Below are positions 41,431 to 53,320 of a stretch of 64,000 nt of DNA, in pieces. Each line of letters begins with the position of its first letter. The first letter of the stretch is position 1. The DNA comes from Incurvaria masculella (Eukaryota > Arthropoda > Insecta > Lepidoptera > Incurvariidae): NCBI GenBank assembly GCA_946894095.1, contig OX335651.1, positions 8,206,501 through 8,270,500 on the forward strand. The letters run 5' to 3'. A model generated the notes under the pieces. It ran no database searches. It was not told the DNA's origin and was given only the letters and a program-made list of their open reading frames with translations. The position numbers and the translations under genes are program-made.

Positions 41431-42928
41431 TTTCTGCTTAGTAAGGCTGTAGGTAATTCAACACAAACAATATGTGAAATACATACTGGCACTGTTGTAC
41501 TTACTGACGCGTTCCTTAAAAGAGGCATTCATCTTTCTCACGATTGCGTAAAAATCATCAACCCTTTTTTCAGAGAACATACCAGATGCGCTACACCGCC
41601 CCAGGAATCCTAACATACGTATAAGTAAATGGTTATTAGAGAGAACAGCAAAGATTATTTCGATAGCAATATTGTTTTGTAGCTTCATACATAAGTGATT
41701 TATTTTCTCACCATAACAATTGATAAATCTGTTAAGAATATCTTTGTAACAAACACCCAAACAAGCCCTAACAGCGACACAGTTCAGTCCAACCAATAAA
41801 TGGCAATGGGTTCATACGTGAGTTTACAAATAGTATATAAACCTATGCTTCACGAGCCGTGAAATGAGGAAAAACACGGGAAAATCACTAACAAGCTTTC
41901 TTTTTTAACGAACTTTAAAAAAAAAAGACGTCGAGAATTCCGTTTATGAGAGCTGCTTTCTGGATTGCTTATTAAGAACACGCTAAAATTATTACTTGAT
42001 CGTAATATAGCGACACACAAACTTACAAGTTTAGAATTTTCCCGAAAACATCAGAAAATATGTGATATGTGCTTGATTAAAATTTCTACTTGAGTTTATG
42101 ACGTAGCCAGACGAGAAAAGACGATAAAGTCGCTCACATATTGGACGGTTCATATCGCCGCTTCAGTCAACGTTATCTTAGTTTATTCAGGATTTGCCAG
42201 TTGAAGATTGAACCATTATAGACTGCAAGTAGAGATCAGCTGGCGAGTGAATGTTTATGAGAAGATCACATCTGCTCAGCTAGACGTCCCAAGAAACCAA
42301 TCGGAACCATTTTTTTCCGATAACCGTCCAATCATATTGTGTAGAGTTTATGGGTCTGACTTGTTTTCTTCTCAGTATTGTTTTAGATGGTAAGGTGATA
42401 GAACTACATTATTTCTGGTTATGAAAGCTCTCAGAACGAATATTTGGTTTTTGGGATACATAATCGATGCCCACGATAATAAATTTGAAATCCATTAAAA
42501 AAAATTTTTTTTAATGTCTTTATTATATACATATTAGCAAAATCATGCAAACCCAAACCGGCAGATGGACTGTATTTGGGATGAATATCAAACGTCCTTA
42601 CAATTTCAAAAGGCCCAACCATTTTGTAATCGAGGATTTTGATTTTCAATTCAGTATTTAGATATAACATTTAAACGTTTACAAGCAGGGCAATGAATAC
42701 AAGAAAAGACAACTACACCACCATTTAGCATTGTGTATGTTTTAATAGTAATACACGGAAAAGTCAAACAGCCGTATCTACAGCAGAAGAAGATATATAG
42801 AAGAATTGGAGAATTCACGTTCGGAAAAACAACATTAAATTAAATATTTAATTATAATTACTTAAATCTAATTAAATAAGTATAACTCATACTACACCGT
42901 AATAAGAAGAAAACAGCAGCCTTCGTAA
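41431..42928. other. Unassigned sequence
   Basis: No gene recognised. A 30-bp segment at 42538-42570 (ATCATGCAAACCCAAAC...GGCAGAT) recurs at 43160-43192. Confidence 0.4.
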
Positions 42929-42990
42929 ACGGTCACACATCTATAACCCACCGCGCCCAGAGTTGCTTAATCTTGATTAAGCCGAGATAG
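42929..42990 (-). mobile_element. 5S-type SINE head fragment
   Basis: The minus strand reads TTAAGCAACTCTGGGCGCGG...GTGTGACCGTTTACG, a decayed 5S-like head as at 52975 and 61215. Confidence 0.5.
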
Positions 42991-44044
42991 AAAAGCCGAC
43001 AAAATCAAAATTTAACTTCAATTTTGAACAGTATAGTAAGTGATTAGGATTATTTCACATAACAAAGGAGTGACACCAAATGTATTTATAACAATTCAAC
43101 GTGTTATGAATAAAAGGTAGCATACAGCGAGGCTGCGAGTGATGTGGTATAGATTTTGGCAACATCATGCAAACCCCAACGGGCAGATTGAATCCTGGAG
43201 CTTTTAAGCGAAAACAAAGGCTTTCTAACTGGCTTATACGTCAAAGCAGAGAGCACCTACGGAAAATAAATTGAGTTTTTGATGGAACCAATATTGGCGA
43301 TTTGGATAAAATGAAGCATGTTAAGGGTATCGGAGGCTCTTGATGGAAAGGTGATGATATAATTTATAGTTTAAATATGCCTGGAACAAATCACTAAAAT
43401 GATTTCAATTTATGTTTACTTCCGACTGCTGTACAAACGGATGTTTAGGTTTCGTTACAAGTAAACTAGTTTGATTCGTTATCAAATTTAATGTTTAATA
43501 AATATTAGAAATTTTCTTTCAAGTCCAATATATGATTTATCAAAGTACTTGAGCCATAAGTTATAGACACTTTAGTTAAGAAGAATTGCAATCAATCACT
43601 CATTTTTATATTTCTGTTACTTATAATTTTATCATGTCACACATTTATTATTTTTACCGCACCCATTACAGATAAATTTACTAGAAATAAATTGTTTTCA
43701 CTTCGTTTTTTCGCACGGCTGCCAAGTAATTTTTCACAAAGATAAAGCCTACTGGGAGCAAAGAGACCACGTAAGTCGAGCCGAAACTAGACAAATTGAC
43801 GTGATTTAGAAGCGTTAACTTTTCACTCAGGGCAAGAGTTTCTAACTAGACTAGCGGCGCTAGAGAGAACTATATTTCCTTTGCTACTCATACATTTAGA
43901 GAAAATAGAAGTAATTCATTTATGTCGTTAGAAACTATGGAATATTTAAATAATTCGAAATAAGCGAAGTGAAATAAATTTAGGATCAAGAAAACATACG
44001 AAATATATTCTTTACTAAAATGCGTTAGCAACAGTCGCTGAATG
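42991..44044. other. AT-rich unassigned sequence
   Basis: No recognisable feature. Confidence 0.4.
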
Positions 44045-44210
44045 TTTTATTCCGTGCTCAGAAATCAGGAATGTTTCCGTCGAGCAAACCGCTTTTATAG
44101 CGATCGTCACAGCAAGAAAAAAATCGCTTTAGCAAACGCTATTAAATTGGATTCCTTGACAGAAATATCCCTGATTCCTGAGCACAGTATTTCCAGAATA
44201 GGCCTACATG
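44045..44210. mobile_element. Hairpin MITE family D, copy 3
   Basis: CCGTGCTCAGAAATCAGGAA at the left and the complementary CTGATTCCTGAGCACAG near 44172-44188, with CCGCTTTTATAGCG and AATAGGCCTAC as in the copies at 27061 and 34478. Confidence 0.7.
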
Positions 44211-44566
44211 TAACGGTTTTAATCAGGAAAGCAGCTTCACCAACATGTGACATGTGGTGTACCTGAAGACGTATATCATATTGTGAATTAATGTCGGGAT
44301 TGTTACCTTGGACAACGGAAACCTCCAGACCATACCGAATCAGCCAGGATCTGAGAAGACAGTAAAATTATATTTTATTGATCCCAATCTCCAAATAATT
44401 TGAATAAAAAAATAAACAAGTAATGGTTTTAGGCCAAGTAAAGGTACCGCTCATAAGTTTGCGGTGTGGCTAGAACCACTGTCTTTGATTGGTTTCCTTG
44501 CTGCGCATTATTAATTACATTGCAGCTGTACATTTTTAAGGACACAGTTTTTTCATCGATGATTAA
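44211..44566. other. Unassigned sequence
   Basis: No recognisable feature. Confidence 0.4.
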
Positions 44567-44847
44567 AACAGGCCAAGGGCGAGTCAGACTCACGCCCGAA
44601 GGGTTCCGTACCATCGTACTAGATTTACCACAAAAATCATGTTTGTATTTTCAATTTTTATTATTTTTAAATTTTACCTAATTGTTGTTATAGCGGCAAA
44701 ATAAATACATACTCTGTGAAAATTTCTACCATTACGTTTCATGAGATACATCCCTGTGACAGACAGACAGACGGATGGATGGATGAACGGACAGCGGCTT
44801 AGTAATAGGGTTCCGTTGGCACCCTTTGGGGACGGAACCCTAAAAAT
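44567..44847 (+). repeat. (GACG)n-bearing repeat, copy 6
   Basis: AACAGGCCAAGGGCGAGTCA at the start and GACGGAACCCTAAAAATG at the end, with a GACA/GATG tract at 44760-44785. Confidence 0.85.
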
Positions 44848-45049
44848 GTTGTCATCCAGTAAAATACGCATTCAAATTGGGGCTCCACGAAGCCAAAAAT
44901 AAAGCAACATAAAAGCCAACAACATTGTCCGTTCATAGCAGAAAATGATAACTTTCTTCAAATTCACTCGGAAAAGTGTCATAAAACTGTACACAGTGAA
45001 GGCAATAAAACCTAGATTTTCACAAACTTACAAGTGGCTCCAGTCGTCT

Positions 45050-45480
45050 GCCAGCGCGACCATCAGCCGTATCTGCACCGGCTAAAGTGGATCCTGGCCG
45101 AATTCCTTACCCGCTGCCAAATTTAACGAGCAGTTGATTGCCGCCGGAGCCCGGCCGGCCGGAGCGCCCGTGCTATCAGCAGACGCTCTTGGCATGGCGC
45201 TGTAAACACAAAACCGAGCCATTAGGCCCGCAAACGGTTCCTGCCCGAGCACCCTTTTATTTATACCCCTCGCGGCTTTATCTTATTTTATGCCGCGCTC
45301 AGTCCGGGGCGCTTACGCGCGTTCGGGGAATACCGTTTTGGGCGATAAATCTCTCAATCGTTCCGGGGGATTAATGCGGAGTTAATGTTGAGCGCCGTGC
45401 TGGTTTTTTAATTCGCCGTGCGCGCTGCAGATGGCACCCAATTGATTTATGGAGTTCGGCGAGGGGGGGGGGGGGCTGTA
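45050..45480. other. GC-rich unique island
   Basis: About 430 bp is GC-rich with many CpGs (GCCCGGCCGGCCGGAGCGCC), AT-rich homeodomain-like islands such as TTAATTCGCC, and a poly-G run at 45461-45474. It has no stable reading frame. It resembles a conserved non-coding or promoter region rather than a transposon. Confidence 0.4.
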
Positions 45481-45540
45481 ACTTTCAAGACGGGGTAATA
45501 TAATGCTTCGCACGGCCGTAAAAGGCTCGTTTGCTCCGCT

Positions 45541-45872
45541 TGTTGAAAAGTTATCTATGTGTGTTTCGGAATACTTAAAAAATACTTTAGAGACTTTTTC
45601 CTGTAATTTAATGTCACATCTTGTCATCGTGTGTCGACGAACCCGGGGTATCCCAGAAACTCCGAAGAAATGTAGCGTCTCTTTCTGTGTTTTATCGTCT
45701 AAACTTGTGGAAAAGTTATCGATGTATGTATTTCGGAAACCTTAAAAAATACTTAAGATACTTTTTCTTTGTAATTTAATGTCAAATCTTGTCATCGTGT
45801 GTCGATGAACACAAGGTATCCCAGAAACTCCGAAGAAATGTAGCGTCTCTTTCTGTGTTAGTCTAAACTGGG
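45541..45872. repeat. 165-bp tandem duplication
   Basis: Unit 1 (45541-45705) and unit 2 (45706-45872) share GAAAAGTTATC.ATGT, TAATTTAATGTCA, CATCTTGTCATCGTGTGTCG-like blocks, and CAGAAACTCCGAAGAAATGT. They are direct repeats with moderate divergence, so the duplication is old. Confidence 0.85.
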
Positions 45873-45875
45873 GAA

Positions 45876-46110
45876 TGCTCTTCGTAGCTGCATAATGCCA
45901 TCCCTCCCTAACATCGCTAAACGCGCAACAGGTGCAGGTGCAGCCAAACACTCCCCAGATTCCTCCAAACTGAACCAACCGATCCTATATAACCTTTATC
46001 ATAGTTGGTGAACTGTGGAATGCCGTGGAATTTCCCCCTAAGTAGAATCTGGGGTAATTGAACACTTTTATGGGTTAAACACCCAACTCCCATTGAGGGC
46101 TTGGCGTCCT
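45876..46110 (+). pseudogene. Decayed LINE C-terminal fragment
   Basis: GCTGCATAATGCCATCCCTC and an ELWNAVEFPP-like stretch resemble LINE C-termini at 2404, 12895 and 50790. It is riddled with stops. Confidence 0.4.
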
Positions 46111-46138
46111 CCATTTGTTAGGTTTATTTTTTTTGCAT

Positions 46139-46345
46139 TATTTAGCGGATGCGAGAAGCGCGGGAAAGAGATGTATGGAAAGGCTTAGGAGAGGCCTACG
46201 CCGCAGAGGCGACTCCTACTAAAATAAATTAGCTTACATATTCATGTATCCATTAAAACCTGTAATATCATAAAATAGTCTAATCTTATATGTTAAAATA
46301 GAATTGTAGTAGAAATAAAGGCTATTTTTATTTTATTTTATTTTA
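46139..46345 (+). mobile_element. LINE 3' end with AATAAA and (ATTTT)n tail
   Basis: The plus strand ends a protein with RDVWKGLGEAYAAEATPTK and a stop. It is followed by a short 3' UTR, AATAAAGGC and an (ATTTT)n tail (46324-46347). It resembles RTE-type C-termini but differs from the family at 12467. Confidence 0.65.
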
Positions 46346-46347
46346 TT

Positions 46348-47450
46348 TATTTACCGACTTACTTCATGGTATGTCTTCCTTTGAAAATCTCCAAATATTA
46401 CTCGCACTGAATGCTTTTCTGACATCAATTGTCGGTACGTTATAGACTTCATGTGCAGGGCCGTCTCAAGAACTAATCCATGAAAAATATAATACACGTA
46501 AAAGTGTGGTTGTCGTATTGCTACGTACTGAAATTTAAAAACTAGTTGTAACTTATTCGTTATTGTACGCGAGCGAAGTCGGAGATAAAAGTTAAAATGA
46601 CAAAGAATCATTATGTATAAAGTGACTTAATTTAATACCGTCTAGTTGCAAATAAAGAACATTAAAATTAATAAATTAGCGTTGCCAACTTTTACCTACC
46701 TGTCTAGGCATTAAAAAGGTCAAACTTCTGAAATATGAACGATATTTACAATTTAAATATTGCTGTCGACGAATATCAAATAAAACGCGCCCCCAGCAAG
46801 TAACTCTTCGGGCTGTCACTTCGAGTTCGAGTAGACAGTTTCTTGTGAACTTTTCGTTTTAATGGAATATTTCGACGTTATCAAGACGAACTTTTGCGTC
46901 AGCGACGACGGGCCTCGTAGTCGCATGTCAACACGGACTTGTCATTCCGTAGAGCCCCTTTACATACAAAACTAGCGGAGATTCCCGGCTCCGCTCGTGT
47001 CGATTTCGTTTGGGACAATCAACCGAGCGAAACCCGGTAAAGTGCTCCCTCGGCTCTCGAACATCGCGTCGCATCGCCCGCTCGTGTTAATACTTCGTTT
47101 TCGGTTAGCATACTTTTTACTTTTTCCTTTTCCCTCGGCTCCCAAGGATCGTAGCGTGATGTTGAATAGATAACCTGGGCTTAAATTTGTCTATCACAAG
47201 TTAAAATATTTTTTTTTTATCACCCAGAGAATAGTTGTTTAAAAAATGGGTAGTTTTTGAGTTTATTCATCACAAGAAAAATAAAAAACGAAAAAGACGA
47301 AATTCCTTGTTCGCTGGCAAATGCATTTACTTGGCACCTTTCGATCCTAGACCGAATCCACCGCGCTGATTACTCATCTGAAAACATATGTCGTCGTATA
47401 TCCTAATGACGTCACGCGTGCACGCACACGTGATGTTTTTTTCGCCCCGG
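46348..47450. other. Unassigned sequence
   Basis: 46800-47130 is moderately GC-rich and unique. A TGACGTCA is at 47407-47414. No gene recognised. Confidence 0.4.
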
Positions 47451-47495
47451 ATATCGAAATTTAAAGCTATGACGTTTAGCTTTAAATTTCGATAT
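47451..47495. repeat. Perfect 18-bp hairpin
   Basis: ATATCGAAATTTAAAGCT (47451-47468) and its exact complement (47478-47495) enclose a 9-base loop. Weaker pairing extends outward (TTCG...CGAA). Confidence 0.85.
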
Positions 47496-47590
47496 TTTGG
47501 ACGAAAATACTGCTATAACATTTATATTCCGATGAATAATAAATCAATGACATATATACATGGTTATAGGCATATTTGAAACCCCCAAAT

Positions 47591-47860
47591 TAAGGTGGCC
47601 CTTCCCTGCGGGAATAACTCATTCGCGGGCACGGTACAAAATCATAGTATTGTGCTCTGGGACCTTCTATGTTTAAAAAAAAAGACAGGTTCCGTGATGA
47701 GGAGGATGCAACATGTCCACAAAGTGTTTGCGCATGAGCGCATAGTGTTCGATTTGGTAAGATTTACGAACATGTTTATTACAAAACGACTTATAGCTAA
47801 AAGTTAATAACGACCGCTGTACTAAAAATCAAACAAAAACCAAATTGCTAAACGCAATCG
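47591..47860. mobile_element. MITE family A, truncated copy
   Basis: TTAAGGTGGCCCTTCCCTGC followed by CATTCGCGGGCACGGTACAA and AAAACGACTTATAGCTAAAA matches the left half of 48199-48748. The right end is missing. Confidence 0.75.
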
Positions 47861-47970
47861 GCTCTTGCAACTATAACTGCCATCAGTAACTAAAACGTGG
47901 TGACTCTGTCGATACACGGATGAGTTCGATCTTCACTCCCGGCCTTTCTTGCTCGGTGGCACAATACATT

Positions 47971-48030
47971 CTAGCTGTGGTACCCGGCTTTGCTCGGTGA
48001 AATTTCGGGCCTTCGGGTAGTATTGATTGA
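47971..48030 (+). repeat. Repeat fragment related to 7619
   Basis: CTAGCTGTGGTACCCGGCTT and TGCTCGG match the start of the repeat at 7619; the rest is lost. Confidence 0.45.
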
Positions 48031-48198
48031 CCAATATCCATACATTCATTTCTTTATTATATACTCGGATATTTGAGGCTCATTGAGAATTCATCGGACT
48101 TAGGATTTCCGAACTAGTCTTCATATTGACATAAGCTCATTATTTGTCCCTTAATTGTGTCATGCGGGAGATGAACTCCATTATTGAGTTAAATTGCC

Positions 48199-48748
48199 TT
48201 AAGGCGGCCCAACCCGGCGGGCCTAACTCATTCGCGGGCACGGTACAAAACCGTGCTGTTGCGCTCTGGGACCTTCTCTGTTTCAAAGAATAAGACAGGC
48301 TCCGTGATGAGGAAGATGCAACATGTCCATAAAAAAGAAAATGTGCATAGTGTATGATTTGGTAAGATTTACGAAAATTTTAATTTCAAAACGACTTATA
48401 GCTAAAAGTAAACCACGACCGCTGTAGTCAAAAATCTAACAAAAACCAAATAGATCATAAATCTTGATTAAATAAGCTATGTCTGATGACTAATCTTTTT
48501 ACGATGTTCTTACTTTATCATTGCGTAATTCACCTCCAAAGTTATCGTATAAAACGCGCGAAAAATTCGAACTTTCGGACCTTATAACTTAGAAACCAAA
48601 CACAATTTTATAATGCCAATGGTCATCAGACATCTAGTTCGATCAAATAAAGCTATTTTGAGCAAAATTTTGGATCTCTGACAAGAAATATGGGCGTGAT
48701 CTTCTTTCCCCTTTTGTATGGGGAGATGACCGGGTTGGGCCACCTTAA
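48199..48748. mobile_element. TTAA-flanked MITE family A, full copy
   Basis: TTAA at 48199-48202 and 48745-48748 encloses 542 bp, the same length as the copy at 9467-10008, which is in inverse orientation. The ends GGCGGCCCAACCCGG and GGGTTGGGCCACC are inverted repeats. Confidence 0.8.
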
Positions 48749-49439
48749 CTTTCAATTAAGTAACGAAGCCTGCTTCAAGACAAGCTAAAACTAAGAGTTA
48801 CGGTGAAATCGAATCAATCGAGTCTCGTTTTCAAAACTACGAAGAGGTAACCCTAAACTTGTTAGCACCCCGCACCGCAGCCTACTGTACGCCAGCACTC
48901 GTGCATACCCAAGCATTGTTCGCTGTATCCTAGACTGGATCGTGGGCCGAAAAAATATGGTTGTTTGAAACCAAAACATTGTCACCGCAACCTGAAACTC
49001 GCGTAAGAAAGGAACAACCCAGGAGTCTGGCACCAGTAAATGAAACTTTTCTCGTTAAAATTATATGGCAAATGCAACTTTTATTCAAATGTTAAAAAAA
49101 TAATGTTAAAAAAAATAATTGAATAATCGCCACTACGTGACACTGAATCTGGACTATGTTAGGAACATAGTGATTAGTTTGAACCCTGCTTTCGACGAAT
49201 GTCACGACCAAAAACGATTTCAGATTATTATCAAAATCTGATTAAAATGATTACAATGCTTCAAATGCAGATGTCGCGGAAATCAAAATTACTAGTCAAG
49301 TGTTCTTTTGTAGCTAAAGTACCGTTTCTTTATGCATAAATTAAAATTAACTCTAGCTAAATTACTATTTTTCAAACAAACAAATTTCTTGATCTAATTT
49401 TAAGTGTTGAAAGACAGACAAGAGACGGACACAAGAACG
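48749..49439. other. Unassigned sequence
   Basis: A minus frame at 49033-48791 is open, but no domain is recognised. Confidence 0.4.
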
Positions 49440-49625
49440 AACATATGCTGGCCGTTGTTGGGATTCCACGTAAAATTATAGGTTCCTAACTGCTTATGTG
49501 GTATTTGGTCCAAGCGAAGAAAATTGACAATTTTTTTTTATTGATGTTAACGTGCTATATACGGAATATCCTGTCGTAGAGCTCATTCACATTAGTCTAT
49601 ATGGCATTAGCTATCCATGACCAGT
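49440..49625 (+). mobile_element. Decayed SINE fragment
   Basis: GCTGGCCGTTGTTGGGATTC and a GGCATTAGCTATCCATGACC end match the body of the 5S-headed SINE with large internal loss. Confidence 0.5.
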
Positions 49626-50144
49626 TCTAAAAAAAACATCTCAAAAGTGCTAAGAAAGAAAATAAAATGAAAATACGAGTAGAAGAAATCAAATAGAATC
49701 TGAGAGCAAACGAGCATGCAAACTTTATCATCTAGATAATAAATTGAAAACGAAAATATATATGTGAGCACATTTTCACTTTACAAACTCAACTTCAAAA
49801 AAAATTTAAGAAATGAGTATTTACAATTTAGGACACTTCCGGGCATAGAACACGCTGTGCTATACTAGGATTTGTAATAACGCAGGTAGATATCTAAGGT
49901 GGAGTTTTCCTAATGGAAGCCGCAGGATTTAATTAAATTCGTCGGCGTAGGAACGTGCCGACCACTCGACGATATCCGGCCCAAATATAGAAGCCTTTTC
50001 AGGAAAAAACCTGGCACGCACTGCTTGCTTACTTGCTGGGGAAATACTTATATGCTTGACAATATATATTAGTCGAAGCGCTAAAGGATTCAGTAAAAGT
50101 ATGTCATAGACATATCCTCCTATTTGTTGTTTTAAGCAGTTCGT
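49626..50144. other. Unassigned sequence
   Basis: No recognisable feature. Confidence 0.4.
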
Positions 50145-50330
50145 AGCTCAGGGACGTAACGACTTGCCTTCCATGCCAGAGATCATGGGTTCAATCTCCG
50201 CCCAGTTTAAGCACCACTTTTCTTTTCTTTCTGAATTAGATAAGTCGTCGTGATTAAGATCTTTTAAGGTTCGGAATACATGTGAACCGTGTATCCCCTT
50301 CCCCTACTAGGTTAGATCGCCCAATTCATT
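50145..50330 (+). mobile_element. tRNA-headed SINE, 5' half
   Basis: GTTCGTAGCTCAGGGACGT (A-box region) and ATGGGTTCAATCTC (B box) start the element. It stops after CCCTACTAGG. Confidence 0.7.
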
Positions 50331-50789
50331 AGACTTTCATTCCGATTATTTTCTCTTAAAATTAATCCCACGAAACCTAAATCAGAGCACGTTTCTGAAG
50401 CTTGCCTTCTTCGGAGCTATTTTTGCTCAGAAAAATATCGCAACTCATTTATATCAATTCATGTCCGAAAACAATTTAGTAATTTTATTTTCTCGCGACG
50501 ATCGTTTAATTTGAGAAAATGTGTTTTTATGGTCCTCAAAGGCGAGGTGAAAGAAAATATGGGTGTACAATCCTATGATTGCTGTATCCGATCTTTCCGT
50601 AGTTAGACTGTGTCTTCAGAATATAATTTTCCCATACATTAAATAATATTACTCGTTCAATATTATCACAATATGATAGTAAATGTAAATATTTTGCATC
50701 TGTATGATGTGATAGTACTACGAAATTAATAAATAATAATATGATAACAGGAATGTCGACTGGCCCTAAACATAACTTTACCATGGAGA
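50331..50789. other. Unassigned sequence
   Basis: No recognisable feature. Confidence 0.4.
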
Positions 50790-50930
50790 ATGCACTTCGC
50801 AGCTGCATATAACCATCCCTCCGTCCCTATTCTGCTACCACTCAAAGAGAAGCAGCCAAGAAATGCACCCATGGACAGTCGACAATCCCAAAATAAGAAC
50901 CAATCAATCATATAGAAGCTTTATCTATAG
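50790..50930 (+). pseudogene. LINE C-terminal fragment
   Basis: NALRSCI*PSLRPYSATTQR and EAAKKCTHGQSTIPK resemble the last part of Jockey-type proteins. Stops are present. Confidence 0.5.
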
Positions 50931-50943
50931 GGTCGATAGCGCA

Positions 50944-51500
50944 GTCGGAGCGCATCATTAACTCCCAGTTGATGAGTTATCTAGAGAGGAAGTATCTTTC
51001 TCTCAAAACACCTATTATTATTTATCCGAGATCATCGGGGTTCCATCAGATGGCCGATGCGCTCGAAAATCATGGCGAAGGTATGGCTATCGGCTTGGAT
51101 ATCTCGAAAGTGTTTGACCGGATTTGGTACATGGTACTGTTTCCAAGCTGTCCTCTTATGGCCTTCCACCCAAGCTGTGTGACCGAATCGCCGACTTTCT
51201 GCGTGGCCGCTGCATAAAAGCCTTGGTTGACAGTTGCTGCTCCAAGGCCATCTCAGTGAATGCCGACGCTCTGTGCTGTCCTCAACCCTTTTTCTGCTGC
51301 CAATTAATGATCTCCTCAATGTAGGCGATATTTATTGGTACGCCGATGATATCACGGTACCCAGGTCACCAGACCACAAGTCGGGCTGAAGTGGAGGAGG
51401 ACAGGCGACGCTTCGTTGTTAGACTCGAAGAGTCGATTAACAATGGAATGAACTCCCTGCCAATTTCCCCGAAAGTACAAACCCTGAGTTCTTCATACAT
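50944..51500 (+). pseudogene. Jockey-like LINE reverse transcriptase fragment
   Basis: The plus strand reads AQSERIINSQLMSYLERKYL, then ADALENHGEGMAIGLDISKV ending in FDR (motif A). After a frameshift come KLSSYGLPPKLCDRIADFLR and GRCIKALVDSCCSKAISVNA, then YADDIT near 51338-51355. This is the same lepidopteran family as the fragment at 1981. Frameshifts and deletions inactivate it. Confidence 0.8.
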
Positions 51501-51511
51501 CGTGTGAAGAA

Positions 51512-51602
51512 ACATGGGGGCGGCCTTAATGGTTTTTGCAGCCCCCTTGAAGGTTCAAAAACCCGTGGGCGTCGTGGGACATCTGAAGTGGTCCTGGCGT
51601 TC
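51512..51602 (-). repeat. Fragment of the 57482-type repeat
   Basis: On the minus strand GACGCCCACGGGTTTTTGAA and GGGGGCTGCAAAAACCAT match 57525-57590. Confidence 0.55.
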
Positions 51603-51706
51603 ACAATATGCCGCGCTGAACATAAACAAATGGCCGAAACTCACATAAAGTTGATTGAAAACAATACAATTCAGGTATTTTCATTTTGCAACTATGGTTT
51701 ATTATT

Positions 51707-52588
51707 CACGCTGTGAATCAGACATTTTACTACTCACATTTATGAGGTGATAAAAAATGCTTGTAAAACGATTAATGTCGATAGGGTTCGCGATAAGTCT
51801 ACGTGTCATCAGCGCATTACTTAAGACAAAATTTGTTTCACGTGATGGCAAAACCAATACGATATCACGACGATGTGAAGTTCACTTGATCCGTACGTGT
51901 CGGGCCCAACCGCAGCGCTGAAAGTTGCTCCTGGGAAATAATTACTGCGGATAAGTTCGTGGATCGCGCTCGACTTCGCTAGTCGTTTATGGCAGAAGCT
52001 TTCCTAATGGTAATCGATCATGTAATATTGGAAATAAAAACGCTCGTCACGTAGTTACATGACAAGGTGGGCGGCGGCGGAATAGCAAACGATGTTGGTG
52101 CGATAGGTCACATGTGAGGGTGTGCGTATTACGCTGTATTACGCTGTGATTCAGAAACTATAATTCTCACATTTATGACTTAAAAAAATCTTGAAAACCC
52201 ATTCATTTCGATACGTTTCTAACTGTACCTATTGTACCATTCACACGAAAACTCTACGAGTCATAAGCGTATTACTAAAGACAATATTTGTTTCACGCGA
52301 TGGCAAAACCAATACGATATCACGACGATGTGAAGTTCACTTGATCCGTACGTGTCGGGCCAAACCGCAACGCGGAAAGTTGCTCCTGGGAAATAATTAC
52401 TGCGGATAAGTTCGTGGATCGCGCTCGACTTCGCTAATCGTTTATGGCAGAAGCTTTCCTAATGGTAATCGATCTTGTAATATTGGAAATAAAAACGCCC
52501 GTCACGTAGTTACATGACAAGGTGGGCGGCGGCGGAATAGCAAACGATGTTGGTGCGACAGGTCATATGTGAGGGTGTGTGTATTCAC
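51707..52588. repeat. Non-coding tandem duplication, 433-455 bp units
   Basis: Unit 1 (about 51707-52138) and unit 2 (about 52139-52588) are direct repeats. The conserved second two-thirds is nearly identical at a constant 455-bp offset: ACGATATCACGACGATGTGA, TGCTCCTGGGAAATAATTAC, GATCGCGCTCGACTTCGCTA and GGGCGGCGGCGGAATAGCAA. The first third is more diverged. No frame is conserved and no transposon ends are visible. Confidence 0.9.
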
Positions 52589-52639
52589 TCGACCTCTTCT
52601 TTGCTGGAAATTCTTATCGGTATAGGTTATCTTATTGCA

Positions 52640-52973
52640 AAAAACTGGCCAAGCGCGAGTCGGATTTACCATAAAAAAAACACTTTCACGTATCAATAAA
52701 TAGTGCACAATATCAAATCTTAGGTTACTTTTCTTTTTGTTGCTACCTGTATATTTTTGTCGGGTTGATTGGAAGATATTGACTTTAGGCAATAAGTCCG
52801 CCCTTGCATGTACAATTGTGTATGGAAGCAATAATGAATATTATTATTATTATTGAATTTTTAATATTTTATAATATTTTCCATTTGTTTGTAGCGGCAA
52901 AATAAATACATAATCTGTGAAAATTTCAGCTTCCTACCTGTTACGGTTCATGAGATACAGCGTGCTGACAGAT
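52640..52973 (+). repeat. (GACG)n-bearing repeat, copy 7, interrupted and truncated
   Basis: CTGGCCAAGCGCGAGTCGGA starts it and GCGGCAAAATAAATACATAA resumes after an insertion. It ends at ATGAGATACAGC, before the GACG tract, where a 5S-headed SINE begins. Confidence 0.75.
52735..52855 (+). mobile_element. LINE 3' tail, diverged copy
   Basis: TCGGGTTGATTGGAAGATAT, GCAATAAGTCCGCCCTTG and an (ATT)n tail relate it to 2251 and 60005. It is inserted in the (GACG)n repeat. Confidence 0.65.
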
Positions 52974-52974
52974 C

Positions 52975-53320
52975 AGCCTCGGTAGCCCAGTGGCGCGACA
53001 CCTTGCGGTTCGATAAGCTGGGTGAAGCAACTCTGAGCGCGGTCGGGTTCTAGATGGATGGCCGTTTTCGACCGTTGAGGCTGGCCGTGGTTCCTTACTT
53101 ACAAAGTGGTAGGGTTTGTCCCGCCCGGGTTGGGACCTTTGCATTGTGTGAATGATGGTCGAAGCGGCAATGAAAATTGTCCTTGTTTTCCACCCAGTTC
53201 ATTGTAGCCGAGCAATATAAGGAAGGTCCCGGCAAGGCACCTAGTTTCCACGTGGTGTGTTAGACTAATACCATGACACTCGGCATGGTGTTATCCATAC
53301 ATGTCCAGTTACCTTAAAAA
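52975..53320 (+). mobile_element. 5S-type-headed SINE
   Basis: The head GTAGCCCAGTGGCGCGACAC, then GAAGCAACTCTGAGCGCGGT and TAGATGGATGGCC, is a decayed 5S-like promoter. The body has GATGGTCGAAGCGGCAATGA and ends in CATACATGTCCAG. Confidence 0.75.
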
